From contig NZ_MINN01000033.1 in the NCBI RefSeq assembly GCF_001877785.1, positions 1 to 64,000 on the forward strand: 64,000 nt of DNA, given 5' to 3'. Each line of letters starts with the position of its first letter. The stretch's first letter is position 1. The position numbers were made by a program, and so were the translations under genes. Shown here one piece after another: positions 8,326-16,949 of this stretch. The DNA is from Rossellomorea aquimaris. Lineage in GTDB: Bacteria > Bacillota > Bacilli > Bacillales > Bacillaceae_B. Below the pieces are notes generated by a model. The model was not told the DNA's origin and searched no databases. It saw only the letters and a program-made list of their open reading frames with translations.

Positions 8326-8841
8326 ATGGAATTTAAAATCGAAAAAATAAAGGGATTCAGCCCCCAAATTGGTCATCTTGTCTCACAAATGAATTATGCA
8401 AGGAAAACAACGATAGAAGCTGTAGATGGTTTATCGGCTTCCGATTTGGATTATTTATCGAGCAAGGACGGTAACAGTATCGGTGCCCTTTTACTGCATA
8501 TGGCAGCTGTGGAAAAAGGATTTCAAATAGAGATTTTTGATGGCAGGAGACCGAATGAACGAGAAATGGAAGAATGGGGTCCCCCATACAGTCTAGGAGA
8601 TAAAGGGAGAGCGCATATCAAAGGACATCCTCTAGAATTTTATACAGACAAACTGGAAGAAGTGAGAAGCAGAACCTTGATAGAACTGGCTAACCTTAAC
8701 GATGATTGGTTATATGAAAATAGATCATGGGATAATCACCCTTCCAATAATTACTTCATCTGGTTTCATGTATTTGAAGATGAAATTAATCATAGAGGTC
8801 AGATTCGAATGATCAGAAAAATGCTGAAGCCGCAATCATAG
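8326..8841 (+). CDS. DinB-fold (DUF664-like) protein
   Basis: 171 residues. Putative metal histidines: LLLHMAAVEKGF near residue 58, and HVFEDEINHRGQIRM near residues 148-156, as in DUF664/DinB_2 proteins. Likely a soluble four-helix bundle, possibly a thiol-dependent hydrolase or transferase; substrate unknown. ATG is preceded by GAGGTG. AT-richer than its neighbours, a hint of different ancestry. Followed 39 bp later by a hydrolase gene, possibly co-transcribed. Confidence 0.83.
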   Translation: MEFKIEKIKGFSPQIGHLVSQMNYARKTTIEAVDGLSASDLDYLSSKDGNSIGALLLHMAAVEKGFQIEIFDGRRPNEREMEEWGPPYSLGDKGRAHIKGHPLEFYTDKLEEVRSRTLIELANLNDDWLYENRSWDNHPSNNYFIWFHVFEDEINHRGQIRMIRKMLKPQS

Positions 8842-8880
8842 GGAAAAGAATCCTGGGCATGCCCCAAAGGAAGGTCTATC

Positions 8881-9594
8881 ATGCAAACACACCAAACAGG
8901 CAAATTTAAATACCATTCCACCACCCCGGCCAGCCTGGAGATCTGCCAGAAAACTCTCATCCTCTACCACGGCTGGGGCGGTTCCGCTGCAGGTTACCAT
9001 GATGCAGCAAACGAAATAGCCAAAACAGGATATCGTGTCATCGTCCCTGAAATCATCTACCACGATACTCGGGAACCGCTCGCCTATCATTTCGTCCAAA
9101 AAACAACACAGCACTATTTTTGGAAAACAATCGTTGAGTCAATTGAAGAGTTTGATTCATTTGTCACTGAGCTGGGTATCCGAAAAGAGGATATCGTCGT
9201 TGCAGGCAGTTCCATGGGCGGCTTCATAGCCACCGGCATCTTCGCCCGTGAACACAAGCTTTCCGGTCTCGCTAACATCAACGGTTCTGGCTCCTTTCTT
9301 CTATCTGAGAAGGTATTCAGGGAGGCAGATGGACGGGGCGAGATACCAGATGCGATCGAGAAGGAATTAACCGAATACGATCCCGTCAAAAGAATAAACA
9401 GCCCATCCCCCGTCCTCCTCATCCATGGCGACTCCGATGAATTTGTTTCGATTGAAGGACAGAAAGACTATTACAGATATCTCACGGAGACAGGGGAACG
9501 AACCAATGTGGAGTTCAGGATTTATGCAGGGGTCAATCATGTTTTTACGGATGAGATGGTTGCGGATTTGGCGGAATGGTTGAAAACTTTATAA
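8881..9594 (+). CDS. Alpha/beta hydrolase (YitV-like serine esterase/peptidase)
   Basis: 237 residues. Oxyanion region YHGWGGSAAGYH (29-40), nucleophile elbow GSSMG with Ser111, acid Asp184 or Asp186 in HGDSDEF, and His220 in GVNHVF form a complete catalytic set. No signal peptide, so cytosolic. ATG follows AAAGGAAGG. Probably transcribed with the DinB-like gene and ended by the hairpin just downstream. An S9-type or YitV-like esterase; substrate not predictable. Confidence 0.85.
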   Translation: MQTHQTGKFKYHSTTPASLEICQKTLILYHGWGGSAAGYHDAANEIAKTGYRVIVPEIIYHDTREPLAYHFVQKTTQHYFWKTIVESIEEFDSFVTELGIRKEDIVVAGSSMGGFIATGIFAREHKLSGLANINGSGSFLLSEKVFREADGRGEIPDAIEKELTEYDPVKRINSPSPVLLIHGDSDEFVSIEGQKDYYRYLTETGERTNVEFRIYAGVNHVFTDEMVADLAEWLKTL

Positions 9595-9605
9595 AAGAAT
9601 TAACA

Positions 9606-9642
9606 GGGGCAGGGCAATGGTGACGTATGATGGCCCTGTCCC
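9606..9642 (+). terminator. Intrinsic terminator
   Basis: GGGGCAGGGC and GCCCTGTCCC form the stem, followed by TTTATTTT. Position and downstream sequence (GAGTCAAAATGACTCATTTTT) parallel the region after 5745, so it seems part of the conserved module around the arrays. Confidence 0.75.
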
Positions 9643-9774
9643 TTTATTTTCATAGAAATATAGAGTCAAAATGACTCATTTTTTATAGAATTTCTTTCAA
9701 CCTTGATGGAATAATCAAGGTTCCAATCGATTCCAGGTCTACAATGATTCAAGCAGGACCGTCCGCAGTCATTT

Positions 9775-9902
9775 ATGATCCATTCCAGAGATTTATGATC
9801 CAAACTGAAATTATATGATCCATTTTCCATTTTTATGATCCATTCTGAAAAAATATGATCCATATTCGAATTATATGATCTTTTAAGAATCATTCTAATT
9901 TA
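9775..9902. repeat. 20-bp phased ATGATC array, copy 2 (six units)
   Basis: ATGATC occurs at 9775, 9795, 9815, 9835, 9855 and 9875, exactly 20 bp apart, each followed by C except the last, which reads ATGATCTT, three bases, AGAATCATTC. Spacers are unrelated to those at 5875 except for A/T-rich ends and a weak TTCNGAA. It lies between converging genes in a 461-bp gap that otherwise holds only the terminator and a REP-like element. Confidence 0.9.
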
Positions 9903-9974
9903 CCGGCCTCATTGGATTCCCGCAGCAAAGCCGAAGCCTGTTTCCGCACTACACCCGCCAAACGGCACAAAAAA

Positions 9975-10008
9975 CGGGCCGTGGTACCTGTCCCCGCGAC
10001 CCACTCAA
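9975..10008. repeat. REP-like palindrome
   Basis: GGTACCTGTCCCC core with CGACCC on the right side. 73 bp after the array at 9775, the same relation as at 6053 and 15860. Confidence 0.65.
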
Positions 10009-10055
10009 GAAAAGAACCGTCCCCTCCAAAATTCAGAAACAGCCTCCCTTAACAA

Positions 10056-11516
10056 TCACATAAAATGTTCGGTACGTTCCATTTTTCTAAAAGCACCGGC
10101 AAACACCCAAATCCCATTCAACCCCAACAACCCGGCAATGACCATCACCAAAAAAGCCAGGTCAGGGGAAAACATCCACACTGCATGCCACGGCGACTGC
10201 GAAACATAACTCAGCGCCGGAATGAGGCCAAACGATAAAGCAATCAACACACTACCCGTTACGAAACCTCTTCCCCTTTTCAAAACCGGCTTCCTTATAA
10301 AAAACACCAGCATCCCCGCAAGCAAAACCGTCACCAGAAGAAGGATCAACTGAATCACAGGTGTATTCCCCGGAATCTCACCAGGTTCATCCCCGTTAAG
10401 AATATCAATGATCCCCATCTTCAAATAATAGAGACCTTCTTCTTCCAAGACATTATTTTTATTGGTGAGAATCACCCCGCCCCACCCGGTTTCAGGCATC
10501 GTGAATAACTCCGAATGCGAATCGGGGGTCGAGCCGGAGTGCCAGATCATTTCTTCAGGCGAGCCCGGATTTGAAACGCGGATTCCCAGCCCATAATAAC
10601 GGTCTTCCCCCGTTTGGACATGGGGCGTAAGATAAAGCGACTTGCTTTCTTCACTTAAAAGCCCATCCGTATCCTCCCCGTTCAAAAATAAAAGGAACTT
10701 CACCATGTCATTCGCGCTTGCCGTCATGTATCCATAAGGAGCACCGCCATTGTCATAAGCAACGCTACTTTTCACCGGCACCCCGAACCATGACTGATAG
10801 CCTCGAGCGTATCCGTTCTCATAAGAATTCTCACGGTCACCAGCAGCATGCTCCATCCCTAGCGGCTTCAGCACGCTTTGATCCATATACTCTGAAAAAC
10901 CAACACCCGTCACCTCTTCGATGAGGGCACCCAGAATCATAAAATTCGAATTGCTGTAGAGATGTTTTTGCCCGACAGGTACACTCAATTCAACATCTGC
11001 AAGGTTCTTTACATTCTCGCGGATTGCACTTAGATCGCTTGCTTCCTGATCTGACATAATAAGCCCGGTGTACGTACCCAGCCCGCTCGTCTGGGTTAGC
11101 AGCTGCTTGACTGTTATTCGCCCCGCCGCCTCTTCATCACTCAGCGTAAACCAGGGGAGGTGTTTCCGGACCGGATCATCCAATTCAATCAGATCCTCAT
11201 CGACCAGCTTCATCACACCAAGGCCCGTCAATGATTTACTGATTGAACCAATCGTAAACGGCGTGTCAGCGGTCACCTTCCCTTCCTCTTCACCCGTCAC
11301 ACCCCACGATTTCGAATAAAAAACATCCCCGTCCTTCAAGAGGATGACCGATGCCCCCGGAACCCGGTACTCATCCACATACCCATCAATATAATGATCC
11401 AGCTCAGTCTCCACATCTCCTTGAGCGGAAACCGGCCAGCCTGTCACCAGCAAACTCCAGATCAGAGAGCACCCCATAACCATAAGCATGCGCTTCTTTA
11501 TTTTCATATCACGCAC
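10056..11516 (-). CDS. Membrane-anchored serine hydrolase (class C beta-lactamase/PBP-like)
   Basis: 486 residues. Signal sequence (about 1-31, ending VSAQG), then a beta-lactamase-family domain with Ser91-x-x-Lys94 (SISK), Tyr187-Ser-Asn189 and HSGST at 326-330 in the KTG position. Three or four C-terminal helices (about 385-475) follow, the layout of secreted, membrane-tethered esterase/PBP4*-like enzymes. Candidate starts are GTG at 11516 or ATG at 11507; both overlap or abut the upstream stop, implying coupling. Third gene of a PadR-HAAS-hydrolase operon. Substrate (peptidoglycan peptide, lactam or ester) is unknown. Confidence 0.85.
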   Translation of the reverse strand: MRDMKIKKRMLMVMGCSLIWSLLVTGWPVSAQGDVETELDHYIDGYVDEYRVPGASVILLKDGDVFYSKSWGVTGEEEGKVTADTPFTIGSISKSLTGLGVMKLVDEDLIELDDPVRKHLPWFTLSDEEAAGRITVKQLLTQTSGLGTYTGLIMSDQEASDLSAIRENVKNLADVELSVPVGQKHLYSNSNFMILGALIEEVTGVGFSEYMDQSVLKPLGMEHAAGDRENSYENGYARGYQSWFGVPVKSSVAYDNGGAPYGYMTASANDMVKFLLFLNGEDTDGLLSEESKSLYLTPHVQTGEDRYYGLGIRVSNPGSPEEMIWHSGSTPDSHSELFTMPETGWGGVILTNKNNVLEEEGLYYLKMGIIDILNGDEPGEIPGNTPVIQLILLLVTVLLAGMLVFFIRKPVLKRGRGFVTGSVLIALSFGLIPALSYVSQSPWHAVWMFSPDLAFLVMVIAGLLGLNGIWVFAGAFRKMERTEHFM

Positions 11517-12012
11517 CCATCTTTCGCTTATTCATCGTTTGAATAAGCACCCCCGCAAGCACGGAAATCCCAAGACTCACCAGTACAAGAAGACTGTTCC
11601 ACCACGAATTCCCTGAAATACGATAGAGGAGATTGTACTCGAAATCGTTCAATTTTAGTGGATTGAATGCTTCCGTTAAAAATAAAGAGAAAAGAATTTG
11701 CGACATAAAATAAGCAGCCGCTGATGCGAGAAGGGCTGGCAGAATGGAACGGCCCGATTCTTTTTTTGTGAGATGAGTCTTCTTAATGCGGGAGTGAACA
11801 TCAATTTCGTTGATCTCCACATAATCTTTTACAAAACCTTCCGCACCCCCGAGCTCTTCCAAGGCGTCGGTTCCATGCTCATGTGATTCTTGTATATGCT
11901 CCACAATCTGAAATTTCACCTTTTCCCGCTCCTTCGAACGGACTCCATACTCCTTCAACGCAGCCAATACTTCATTAACGAATTGTTTTTCCTCCGCCGT
12001 CATCCAATCCAT
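11509..12012 (-). CDS. HAAS-domain membrane protein
   Basis: 167 residues from ATG at 12012 (MDWMTAEEKQF), just after the PadR stop with GGAG upstream. Residues 1-70 match the HAAS helical domain commonly encoded beside PadR regulators; three hydrophobic helices follow (about 88-110, 135-155 and the C-terminus). Likely a membrane partner in a PadR-controlled envelope response. The longer frame to 12084 overlaps padR and lacks support. Confidence 0.8.
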   Translation of the reverse strand: MDWMTAEEKQFVNEVLAALKEYGVRSKEREKVKFQIVEHIQESHEHGTDALEELGGAEGFVKDYVEINEIDVHSRIKKTHLTKKESGRSILPALLASAAAYFMSQILFSLFLTEAFNPLKLNDFEYNLLYRISGNSWWNSLLVLVSLGISVLAGVLIQTMNKRKMGA

Positions 12013-12014
12013 CT

Positions 12015-12356
12015 TCACTCCGCCCCCTCTCCTTCTGAACCGCTCTTCAGCAATGAACGAATATCTTTCTGCAGCTCCATCCATTCGTCTATCTTCTGGC
12101 GAAGCACCTTCCTTCCCCTGTCAGTGATTTCATAATAAACTCTCATTTTCCCGCTTTCCGTCAGCTCCCGGCTGTTTTCAACAAGCTCTGACTCCTTCAA
12201 TTTCGTAAGGATGGGATAAATGCTCCCCACACCCTTCAACTGCAGGCGGTGATTCTCCAGCTCCTTCATGATTTCATACCCATAGCTCTTTTTTGTCGAC
12301 AATATCGACAACACACACATTTCCAAATGACCTTTAATCAAACTGGTTCTATTCAT
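12015..12356 (-). CDS. PadR family transcriptional regulator
   Basis: 113 residues, normal for PadR subfamily 2. Winged helix at 1-85 (GHLEMCVLSILSTKKSYGYE, then SIYPILTKLKESELV and YYEITDRGRKVL), then a dimerising helix. First gene of the operon with the HAAS protein and serine hydrolase; PadR proteins usually repress their own operon until a small molecule binds. An inverted repeat at 12371-12395 is a good operator candidate. Confidence 0.92.
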   Translation of the reverse strand: MNRTSLIKGHLEMCVLSILSTKKSYGYEIMKELENHRLQLKGVGSIYPILTKLKESELVENSRELTESGKMRVYYEITDRGRKVLRQKIDEWMELQKDIRSLLKSGSEGEGAE

Positions 12357-12370
12357 AGGAAAAATTTAAC

Positions 12371-12395
12371 ATACTTATATATCGGAATCAAGTAT
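12371..12395. promoter_or_regulatory. Candidate PadR operator
   Basis: ATACTT, 13 bases, AAGTAT, centred about 27 bp before the padR start and inside the probable promoter. Placement and symmetry suggest autorepression; binding itself is inferred. Confidence 0.5.
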
Positions 12396-12428
12396 ATATT
12401 TTTATTAAGTTTATTCGCCGAACTACTC

Positions 12429-12461
12429 AAAAAAAACCGCCCCGGCAAAATGCCGAAGCGG
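12429..12461 (-). terminator. Terminator of the 12507-13978 operon
   Basis: On the minus strand CCGCTTCGGC pairs with GCCGGGGCGG and is followed by eight T. Confidence 0.75.
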
Positions 12462-12470
12462 ATCAAAAAA

Positions 12471-12498
12471 GAGTCGCGGTACCTGTCCCCGCGACCCA
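12471..12498. repeat. REP-like palindrome
   Basis: GGTACCTGTCCCC with GCGACCC right arm, between the operon end and its terminator. Confidence 0.65.
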
Positions 12499-12506
12499 CA
12501 ATCTAT

Positions 12507-13253
12507 TCATTCAACAACTTCATCCAAATTCACAATCATCATATGTTCTTCTTCCACTAGCCCAGTATGATAGCTCGATCCATTCACTGCACTTTCAGGG
12601 AAGGTTTCCTTACCGTTTTCATCAAGCGGGATCCATCCGATGCCGGAAGCCACCTGGCGCATGATTCCTTCCAAGGGGAAAACGCCGTTGTGAGATGCCC
12701 CATCGGCCATCTCTTCCATCACTGCGATCCAATCATCCGGCAGCTTTAGGACTCCGTATGGGTTCTCGCCAAACGAAACTTCCTTTTTCATCCGGATGCT
12801 CGGGGTGTATTCATGACGTGTGCCGGAAACGGAATAGTTCCGGTCCCTTTTATAATAAAAATTCAGCGTATCGATGTTCTTTTCTGAAGGATTGATATTC
12901 CACACGATCCGGTACGTTGACGGATCTTCAGGATCGACCTTCCAAATCTTCGGTTCCCCTTTCGTGCGCACGGTCCCAAGCTTCCATTTATGACGGTGCC
13001 ACACCCAGGTACTTACTCCATATATCCCCTCTTTTGATATGAAAGGGGCCGCCGCGTGTTTACCGTCAATATTGATCACTTCCTGGATCTCCCCGGCCTG
13101 CGCTTCAGGCAGCAGCTCGTTGATTGCTTTTACCATCTGTTTTTCACCAGGCAGTGCATCTGGCTCTGAAAAGTAAAACCAGTAAACTGCCAGAGATCCC
13201 GCCACCAGAAAGAGTACAGCCCCTGATAGAATGGCTTTCATTTTCATCGTCAT
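12507..13253 (-). CDS. Membrane-anchored hypothetical protein
   Basis: 248 residues, not recognised. N-terminal helix (residues 6-27, AILSGAVLFLVAGSLAVYWF) suggests a signal anchor; the remainder is soluble and presumably outside the membrane, with aromatic-rich stretches such as STWVWHRHKWKLGTV. Start overlaps the stop of the upstream gene by four bases, so both are made together and may interact. No catalytic motif seen. Confidence 0.65.
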   Translation of the reverse strand: MTMKMKAILSGAVLFLVAGSLAVYWFYFSEPDALPGEKQMVKAINELLPEAQAGEIQEVINIDGKHAAAPFISKEGIYGVSTWVWHRHKWKLGTVRTKGEPKIWKVDPEDPSTYRIVWNINPSEKNIDTLNFYYKRDRNYSVSGTRHEYTPSIRMKKEVSFGENPYGVLKLPDDWIAVMEEMADGASHNGVFPLEGIMRQVASGIGWIPLDENGKETFPESAVNGSSYHTGLVEEEHMMIVNLDEVVE

Positions 13254-13978
13254 CTGGCTGCTCCTCCCTTCAATACCGAATCATCCAATCTATAATAATA
13301 CTGATTCCGAGAGGTGGAGATCAGGATCCCCTTCCCGTCTTCCTCCACATAGATGATCGGCTTCAGCCCGCTTCCCCACTTCGAAGAAACACCGGTCATC
13401 TGATAAGGAAAACGCTCATTGCGATTCCTCTCGCCGTCTGATTCCTGGAACATTTCCTCGTACCAGCCATCGCTATCCACTCTTTCCTGCTCGGCAGAAG
13501 CCAGTTGATCCGCGAACTTCCCGCGATCCAGGGCCGCATCCCCGGCCCCAGAAGGATGAGTGGCGATAATCGAAGCCTCATCCGTATCCGCGATATGCGT
13601 CGAGAGATCACCCTCTGGATACACCGCCGCATACATCAGGAATGAAAGCAACGATGCTGCCAGGAAAATAAAATTCCCGGCAAACCCCAGCCAGGCAAAT
13701 CGCCTGTAATTGTCCCACCGGTCCTCCACCCGGTTCAAAACCGCATACAGTATCCACACGCCTAGCGGCAGCACAGGGAACCTCATCATCGTCCCTTCCA
13801 TCTCCCAGTCAATCGAGAACGCGAATACTCCTGCCAATATGGCAACGACAACCTTCCACACCCGCGGTTTCGCCTGCTGTTTCCGGTACAGCCTGACAGC
13901 CAGAAATCCGATCACCAGCCATGCCAGTACATCCAGCGCCACTGATACGGCATCCCCTGTAAAGTCCAAATTAAACAT
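13250..13978 (-). CDS. Polytopic membrane hypothetical protein
   Basis: 242 residues, not recognised. Four hydrophobic helices in residues 8-135, then a soluble acidic tail of about 105 residues. Promoter-proximal gene of a two-gene operon with the membrane-anchored protein at 12507. Possibly a sensory or scaffold membrane protein, but there is no family evidence I can name. Confidence 0.65.
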   Translation of the reverse strand: MFNLDFTGDAVSVALDVLAWLVIGFLAVRLYRKQQAKPRVWKVVVAILAGVFAFSIDWEMEGTMMRFPVLPLGVWILYAVLNRVEDRWDNYRRFAWLGFAGNFIFLAASLLSFLMYAAVYPEGDLSTHIADTDEASIIATHPSGAGDAALDRGKFADQLASAEQERVDSDGWYEEMFQESDGERNRNERFPYQMTGVSSKWGSGLKPIIYVEEDGKGILISTSRNQYYYRLDDSVLKGGAAR

Positions 13979-14116
13979 AATCCCTTTTCCTCTCTTTTTC
14001 TATTTAACTCCGATACATCCAATATAAGCCTTTATTTTACCATTCATTCCCACTATAAAAAAAGCCCTTTCCTCATTGCCTCAAAAATAATAAGGGAGAC
14101 TTTTCATACTGAACGC

Positions 14117-14146
14117 TTTTCATACATACCCATTAAGGTATATAAT
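14117..14146 (+). promoter_or_regulatory. Possible promoter of the MFS gene
   Basis: TTTTCA, 18 bases, TATAAT, about 85 bp before the start codon. The -10 box is perfect, the -35 box weak. Confidence 0.35.
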
Positions 14147-14230
14147 CAACTAAACGTTTATAAGATAATCAAGAGACTAGTAGAATGATAAAGTGAACAT
14201 ACATTCCCACGTACAGATTGGAAGGATACC

Positions 14231-15526
14231 ATGAATTCACATAATGAACTCGCGATAAAAGACTGCCTGGATTCCCCTGAACACCAGCAGGCTATTTATA
14301 AAAAAACGTTGATCATCATCATGATCGCCCAGGTCTTCGGAGGGGCGGGGCTCGCTGCCGGCATTACGGTGGGCGCGCTTCTCGCCCAGGATATGCTCGG
14401 GACTGACAGCTTTTCCGGCGTCCCCGTCGCCCTCTTCACGCTGGGGTCAGCCGGCGCGGCCATGTTTGTCGGAAGGCTCTCCCAGCGTTACGGAAGACGG
14501 ACCGGTCTTTCCATCGGCTTCCTGATCGGCGGGATCGGTGCAGCCGGGGCCGTCGCAGCGGCTGTCACCCATTCCGTGATCCTGCTTTTTATTTCGCTTT
14601 TAATATACGGAGCCGGGACTGCCACAAACCTCCAGACGCGCTATGCCGGGACTGACCTGGCAAAACCGTCACAGCGGGCTACGGCGGTCAGCTTTGCCAT
14701 GGTGGCAACGACATTCGGTGCGGTCGCCGGACCCAACCTCGTTGATGTGATGGGCCGATTCGCTGTCTCCATCGGGATCCCCCCTCTGGGAGGACCATTT
14801 ATCCTAGCTTTTGCCGCCTACACTCTTGCCGGCATCGTCATCTTCATTTTTATGCGGCCGGACCCCTATGTATTGGCGATGGCGCTTTCAAAGTCTGAGG
14901 AAACAGCCAAGGTCAGGGAATCAGTCACGTCTTCTACAAAAAACAGCCGGGGGATATTCCTTGGAGCCTCTGTGATGATCCTGACACAGATCGTCATGGT
15001 CGCCATTATGACCATGACCCCCGTCCACATGGGGCACAACGGCCACGGGCTGACGGCCATCGGCCTGATCATCGGAATCCATATCGGTGCGATGTACCTG
15101 CCGTCGCTCATCACCGGTGTGCTTGTCGATAAAATCGGCCGGATGCCGATGGTTGCAGCGGCCGCGCTTACTCTTCTTGCAGCAGGGATCCTGGCTGCAG
15201 CGGCGCCGACCGACTCAATTGTGATTCTCGCCATTGCCCTAGCGCTGCTTGGACTCGGCTGGAACTTCGGTCTGATCAGCGGCACGGCCATCCTTGTCGA
15301 CTCAACGGATACCGCCACCCGGGCCAAAACCCAGGGCAGCGTCGACGTCTTCATCGCCCTAGCCGGAGCTTCCGGCGGTGTGCTCTCAGGCATCATCGTC
15401 GCGTTCTCCAGCTACCCGGCCCTTTCCATCGGGGGCGGAATCATCTCCCTGATCCTCATTCCGGCGATGATCTGGTATCTCATGGGGAACAGGCAAACCG
15501 GCAAGACGAAAAATCAAGCAGACTAA
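14231..15526 (+). CDS. Major facilitator superfamily transporter
   Basis: 431 residues with twelve hydrophobic segments and the MFS signature loop GRLSQRYGRRTG between helices 2 and 3 (about residues 80-91) and a second one, DKIGRMPM, in the other half. Probably a drug/H+ antiporter-like exporter of small molecules. ATG follows GGAAGGA. Higher GC than surrounding intergenic DNA. Single gene ended by a strong terminator. Substrate not predictable. Confidence 0.87.
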   Translation: MNSHNELAIKDCLDSPEHQQAIYKKTLIIIMIAQVFGGAGLAAGITVGALLAQDMLGTDSFSGVPVALFTLGSAGAAMFVGRLSQRYGRRTGLSIGFLIGGIGAAGAVAAAVTHSVILLFISLLIYGAGTATNLQTRYAGTDLAKPSQRATAVSFAMVATTFGAVAGPNLVDVMGRFAVSIGIPPLGGPFILAFAAYTLAGIVIFIFMRPDPYVLAMALSKSEETAKVRESVTSSTKNSRGIFLGASVMILTQIVMVAIMTMTPVHMGHNGHGLTAIGLIIGIHIGAMYLPSLITGVLVDKIGRMPMVAAAALTLLAAGILAAAAPTDSIVILAIALALLGLGWNFGLISGTAILVDSTDTATRAKTQGSVDVFIALAGASGGVLSGIIVAFSSYPALSIGGGIISLILIPAMIWYLMGNRQTGKTKNQAD

Positions 15527-15527
15527 A

Positions 15528-15568
15528 GAGCAGGACCATGCTGACGCAGCTTGGTCCTGCTCGTTTTT
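15528..15568 (+). terminator. Terminator of the MFS gene
   Basis: GAGCAGGACCA and TGGTCCTGCTC pair perfectly, followed by GTTTTTAT. Confidence 0.9.
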
Positions 15569-15690
15569 ATTAGAAAATTCACTTATTTCAGCTTCGTTTC
15601 AGAAGGTTTTTTCAAATTTTGTGCAAAAACCCTTCAAAAGCCACAATCTCCTCTTTAATTTCATCCAATGAAACCTTCCAGACAAGATAT

Positions 15691-15820
15691 ATGATCCATT
15701 TCAGAGATTTATGATCCTAACTAGAAATATATGATCCTCATTCCAATTTTATGATCCTATTTTTAAATATACGATCCTAAATCGAAATATATGATCTTAT
15801 GAGAATCATTCTAAACTGGC
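15691..15820. repeat. 20-bp phased ATGATC array, copy 3 (six units)
   Basis: ATGATC at 15691, 15711, 15731, 15751 and 15791 and ACGATC at 15771, exactly 20 bp apart, ending in ATGATCTT, three bases, AGAATCATTC. Same architecture as 5875 and 9775, but here between two genes on the same strand. The rest of the 15569-15958 gap shows only a REP-like element. Confidence 0.9.
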
Positions 15821-15859
15821 TGGCCGAATCCTTCCTCCATCAAAAATCAGACGAAGATG

Positions 15860-15885
15860 ATCCGCGGTACCTGTCCCCCCTGCAA
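15860..15885. repeat. REP-like palindrome (right arm degraded)
   Basis: GCGGTACCTGTCCCCCC with a broken right arm (TGCAAC), 69 bp after the last unit of the array. Confidence 0.55.
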
Positions 15886-15958
15886 CACCAAGCAGGAATT
15901 CACCCTCCTCATGTTAAATACTAATAAATACCAATCCGAAGTAAAAGAGGGATCCATC

Positions 15959-16936
15959 ATGCCAACCTTCATTAAAAAGACTGACTTCTTCAAACTGTAT
16001 TCATTAACTGACGGGGTCTATGCCGCGATCGCCATACCCGGAAAAGGGGCCTGGAGCAATGCTGGGATCGTGGATCTCGGGGAGGAAGTACTCATCTTTG
16101 ACTCATTCTCCACTCCCTCTGCCGGACAAGAATTACGCAAGCAGGCAGAGCTCCTTACTGGTAAAAAGGTAAAGCACCTGATCAACAGCCATTACCACGG
16201 CGACCACGTCTTCGGCAATCAAGCATTCCGCGATGCTTCCATCATCTCCACCGTTGAAACAAAAGAGCTGTCCAAGGAAAAAAACAAGCTTGGAGACGTT
16301 AAAAAAGAAATAGAACATACAAAAGAGTACCTGCGAAGTTTAAAACAACAAATTGACCTCACCCGGGATCCGATCCTCAAAGCCAGCCTTGAGAACCAGT
16401 ACGACGAAATGAATAAGGTCCTGAACGACATACCCCGTCTAGAAGTGGTCCTTCCATCCGTCCTTTTCGAAGAGAAACTGCTCCTAAAAGGTTCGAAAAG
16501 AAAAGTGGAATTGCACTGCCTGGGAGGGGGACACACACCCAGCGACACCTTCATGTATTTACCGGAAGACAAGATTGCCTTCATGGGGGATCTCCTCACG
16601 GAAAATCTGCATGTACCGATCATTAACCCCGAAGAATTTCTTCACATATTTGAAAGAGTAAGAGAGTTGAACATCACCACCTATGTCCCTGGCCATGGGA
16701 ATGTCGGAAATAAAGAACTGTTGAATGAACTCGAAGGATATATCACATTTTTAAAAGATACTGTGACCGATGCTATCAACAATCACGTGCCTCTGGAATC
16801 ACTTATTACCCGCTTCGAAGCACCTCTTCCCTATAAAAATTGGATGGGCGTTAGCGGAATCGAGGGGAACCTTTCAAAAATGTATGAATTCTACCGGGGT
16901 AAAAAACAACTTAGATCTGGACGTACTCTTATTTGA
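15959..16936 (+). CDS. Metallo-beta-lactamase-fold hydrolase
   Basis: 325 residues from ATG at 15959, which follows AGAGGG; the upstream extension to 15857 runs through a repeat and is rejected. Zinc motif His78-Tyr-His80-Gly-Asp82-His83 (SHYHGDHVFG), GGGHTPSD near residue 200, FMGDLL near 220 and PGHGN near 250 give a complete MBL site. A coiled, charged insertion (about residues 105-160) lies between the first and second metal motifs. Substrate unknown; related to cyclase/hydrolase-type MBL proteins. The 3' end is followed by a decayed second copy of the C-terminal coding sequence. Confidence 0.87.
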   Translation: MPTFIKKTDFFKLYSLTDGVYAAIAIPGKGAWSNAGIVDLGEEVLIFDSFSTPSAGQELRKQAELLTGKKVKHLINSHYHGDHVFGNQAFRDASIISTVETKELSKEKNKLGDVKKEIEHTKEYLRSLKQQIDLTRDPILKASLENQYDEMNKVLNDIPRLEVVLPSVLFEEKLLLKGSKRKVELHCLGGGHTPSDTFMYLPEDKIAFMGDLLTENLHVPIINPEEFLHIFERVRELNITTYVPGHGNVGNKELLNELEGYITFLKDTVTDAINNHVPLESLITRFEAPLPYKNWMGVSGIEGNLSKMYEFYRGKKQLRSGRTLI

Positions 16937-16949
16937 TTTCCGAACTGCC

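Noticed and set aside
9666..9893. 75-codon minus-strand frame over the ATGATC array
   Set aside because: The repeat period of 20 is not a multiple of three, so the frame has no repeated protein pattern; no ribosome-binding site.
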